A stretch of DNA of 6,715 bases from the NCBI GenBank assembly GCA_034438015.1, contig DAOTTD010000209.1, forward strand, positions 1 through 6,715, read 5' to 3'. This document shows positions 5,852 to 6,715 of this stretch, piece after piece. This DNA is from JACDAE01 sp034438015. Its GTDB lineage: Bacteria; Chloroflexota; Ktedonobacteria; Ktedonobacterales; Ktedonobacteraceae. Positions within the stretch are counted from its first letter, which is position 1, and every line of letters begins with the position of its first letter. Both the position numbers and the translations under genes were made by a program. A model generated the notes under the pieces. The model did not search any database and was not told where the DNA came from. It saw only the letters and a list, made by a program, of their open reading frames with translations.

Positions 5852-6166
5852 ATGAAAGAACATCTGCGCATCCGGAAAGTCATCCAGATCGCGTGCGGGG
5901 TCGCGATCTGGCGCTCTTTTGTGAGCGAGTCAATGAGGCTACCCCCGTTGCAGTCTTCCCGCGCAGAAGTGCCCCAAATACCGTGACTCCCTGATGATAT
6001 AGAGGCAAGTGCTAAAGCAGGAAAAGCAGCTTTGAGATACGCAAAGGCCATGCACTCAAGGATGGAAGAGGAAAACGTCTTAAAGTTGTATACACAGCTT
6101 CATGAAGCAGATAAACACAATCCCTACGTTTCTAATTTAGGAGTAGAGCTAGGCATTTTCGGTTAA
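5852..6166 (+). other. Possible decayed ORF interrupted by one TGA
   Basis: One plus-strand frame runs from ATG 5852 through 44 codons to TGA 5984-5986, then continues open for 59 codons to TAA 6164. The second part includes KAALRYAKAMHSRMEEENVL and LYTQLHEADKHNPYVSNLGV, which looks protein-like. A smaller start at ATG 6050 would give 38 aa. I do not recognise either part. No good ribosome binding site is seen, and a perfect 10-bp hairpin lies inside the first part, so this may be chance. Confidence 0.2.
5884..5920 (+). terminator. GC-rich hairpin followed by CTCTTTT
   Basis: CCAGATCGCG (5884-5893) and CGCGATCTGG (5902-5911) form a perfect 10-bp stem with an 8-nt loop, followed by CGCTCTTTT. 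This resembles an intrinsic terminator on the plus strand, but no clear plus-strand gene precedes it. It could instead be a palindromic repeat. Confidence 0.4.
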
Positions 6167-6180
6167 AATATAAGCCAGGC

Positions 6181-6218
6181 AAGACAAAAGGTATGGAGAA
6201 ATGACAGCTCCATACCTT
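6181..6218 (-). terminator. Likely intrinsic terminator downstream of the small minus-strand ORF
   Basis: AAGGTATGGAG (6188-6198) and CTCCATACCTT (6208-6218) form a perfect 11-bp stem with a 9-nt loop. Read on the minus strand, the stem runs into TTTTGTCTT, a terminator-like T tract, about 78 nt after the stop at 6296. On the plus strand it also lies 22 nt after TAA 6166 but lacks a T run there. Confidence 0.5.
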
Positions 6219-6295
6219 ATAGCTAAACCAGCCTCAAGATTAAGCCCATAGAGTCGTACCTAATTGAAGAATGATACTAAAAACGAGGTAAATTT

Positions 6296-6433
6296 TTAAG
6301 AAAACGAATCACCATTTTGTCGATTTTTATCTCTGATTTTTTGAAAGAGTTTTCTTTCTTCTTCACGCATGATTGTAGCAAATTCGTTGTCAGGATGGGA
6401 GTAGGCAATCTTATCCAGTTCTGCAAACTTCAT
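6296..6433 (-). CDS. Small hypothetical protein, 45 aa
   Basis: An ATG-to-TAA frame of 45 codons encoding a charged peptide that begins MKFAELDKIAYSHPDNEF, continues with REEERKLFQKIRDKNRQNG and ends DSFS. A perfect TATAAT lies 17 nt before the ATG, so a transcript would start only about 11 nt upstream. There is no clear Shine-Dalgarno sequence, and translation would be near-leaderless. A terminator-like hairpin follows the stop. I recognise no family. It could be a real small gene or a fragment left by rearrangement between mobile elements; the protein-like composition and flanking signals favour a gene slightly. Confidence 0.35.
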   Translation of the reverse strand: MKFAELDKIAYSHPDNEFATIMREEERKLFQKIRDKNRQNGDSFS

Positions 6434-6450
6434 CCAATTGTGATAAACTA

Positions 6451-6456
6451 ATTATA
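6451..6456 (-). promoter_or_regulatory. Perfect -10 box (TATAAT) before the small ORF
   Basis: TATAAT on the minus strand, 17 nt before ATG 6433. No good -35 box is seen at 16-18 nt upstream (AAAATT at 17). The inverted repeat at 6459-6507 begins 3 nt upstream, so an activator or repressor could act here. Confidence 0.4.
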
Positions 6457-6458
6457 CG

Positions 6459-6507
6459 CGAATCGTCCATAGTAATTTTCATAATCAACTATTATTATGA
6501 CGATTCG
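6459..6507. repeat. Long inverted repeat in the promoter region of the small ORF
   Basis: CGAATCGTC (6459-6467) and GACGATTCG (6499-6507) are perfect 9-bp inverted copies 31 nt apart. A second inverted pair, CATAAT (6480-6485) with ATTATG (6494-6499), lies between them. It may be an operator, a cruciform or the trace of a small mobile element. Confidence 0.45.
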
Positions 6508-6616
6508 TTTCCCTTTTTTACCACTCTTTTTGTCTCTTTTTTCGATTTGGTACACCTTATCCCTCAGTATCTTTTTCCTTTAGGTAAGACTAAGGTCCCT
6601 TCCGCAAATAAAATGA

Positions 6617-6715
6617 TCATATGTCTTGAGGCTTGATGGTGTAGTTCCACTCGCCATGAAAAGACGCTCTGCAAAGATGGAGGGCAGCCAGTTCGTCATC
6701 AGAAACCTTGATACC
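6617..6715 (-). CDS. ISAzo13-family transposase, C-terminal end (partial)
   Basis: The last 32 residues of a gene entering from the right edge and ending at TGA 6617-6619. The peptide GIKVSDDELAALHLCRASFH followed by GEWNYTIKP matches, from memory, the conserved C-terminal end of ISAzo13-type transposases (DDE_Tnp_ISAZ013, formerly Rhodopirellula-type), where a segment like GIKVSDEELAALNL...FHGEWNYTI precedes the stop. The catalytic part lies outside the window. The end of the element must lie between 6617 and about 6510, but I cannot place its inverted repeat from one end alone. Confidence 0.75.
   Translation of the reverse strand, partial: GIKVSDDELAALHLCRASFHGEWNYTIKPQDI

Larger units (their letters stand above)
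5644..6295. other. Gene-poor stretch with hairpins; displaced kinase upstream region
   Basis: No convincing gene is seen on either strand. By the insertion model, 5644 onward is the original upstream DNA of the kinase (minus strand). It contains a GAGCAC-AGAG-GTGCTC hairpin (5784-5799), a 10-bp GC-rich hairpin (5884-5911), an 11-bp hairpin (6188-6218) and a broken-looking plus-strand frame (5852-6166). Composition turns AT-rich after about 5990, which suggests a junction of different origins. Confidence 0.5.

Noticed and set aside
5836..6051. Minus-strand open frame of 71 codons
   Set aside because: No ribosome binding site or domain; it runs through the perfect 10-bp palindrome and is not protein-like.
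6448..6555. Minus-strand GTG frame of 35 lysine-rich codons with a GAGGG upstream
   Set aside because: Short, compositionally biased by the AT-rich DNA, overlaps the inverted repeat and -10 box, and resembles no known protein.
1..6715. CRISPR array, tRNA or rRNA genes
   Set aside because: No regularly spaced repeats, no cloverleaf-like pattern and no rRNA sequence were seen on either strand.

Overview
The window is a mosaic of mobile DNA around one intact sensor kinase gene. The gene content suggests a soil-type, IS-rich bacterium. Ktedonobacteria (Chloroflexota) is my best guess, from the DDE transposase type, the PAS-GAF-HisKA soluble kinase, and the presence of IS110 and ISAzo13 elements. 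This is inference; nothing in the window fixes the taxon.

Layout. (1) About 35-2166, minus strand: a two-gene insertion sequence. It has a small helix-turn-helix protein (1683-2090) and a large DDE transposase (35-1648) in another frame. The frames overlap across an A8 run, so the working transposase is probably a slippage/frameshift fusion. (2) 2234-3952, minus strand: a soluble PAS-GAF histidine kinase with a TTG start and a strong ribosome binding site. (3) 3962-5643, plus strand: a complete IS110-family element. It has a DEDD/Ser recombinase (4209-5423) preceded by about 200 nt that fold into a bridge-RNA-like molecule (3984-4183). (4) 5644-6295: a stretch with no convincing gene but several strong hairpins. 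(5) 6296-6507: an AT-rich patch with a 45-aa ORF, a perfect -10 box and a long inverted repeat. (6) 6617-6715, minus strand: the C-terminal end of an ISAzo13-family transposase that runs off the window.

Main result. The IS110 ends and its insertion site can be read from its own putative guide RNA. Two internal loops of the upstream RNA carry four short guides. They match the left target flank (7 of 8), the right target flank plus core (7 of 7), the right element end (8 of 8) and the left element end plus core (7 of 7). All agree on a CT core and a 14-bp (7+2+5) donor and target, the architecture described for IS621. The joined ends of the circular form would place a TTGACT -35 box in front of a TAAACT -10 box, starting transcription at the first hairpin of the RNA.

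Consequence. The element landed inside the kinase's ribosome binding site. The core CT plus the first element base rebuild AAGGAG, so translation signals survive, but the kinase's original upstream region is now 1.7 kb away beyond 5643.
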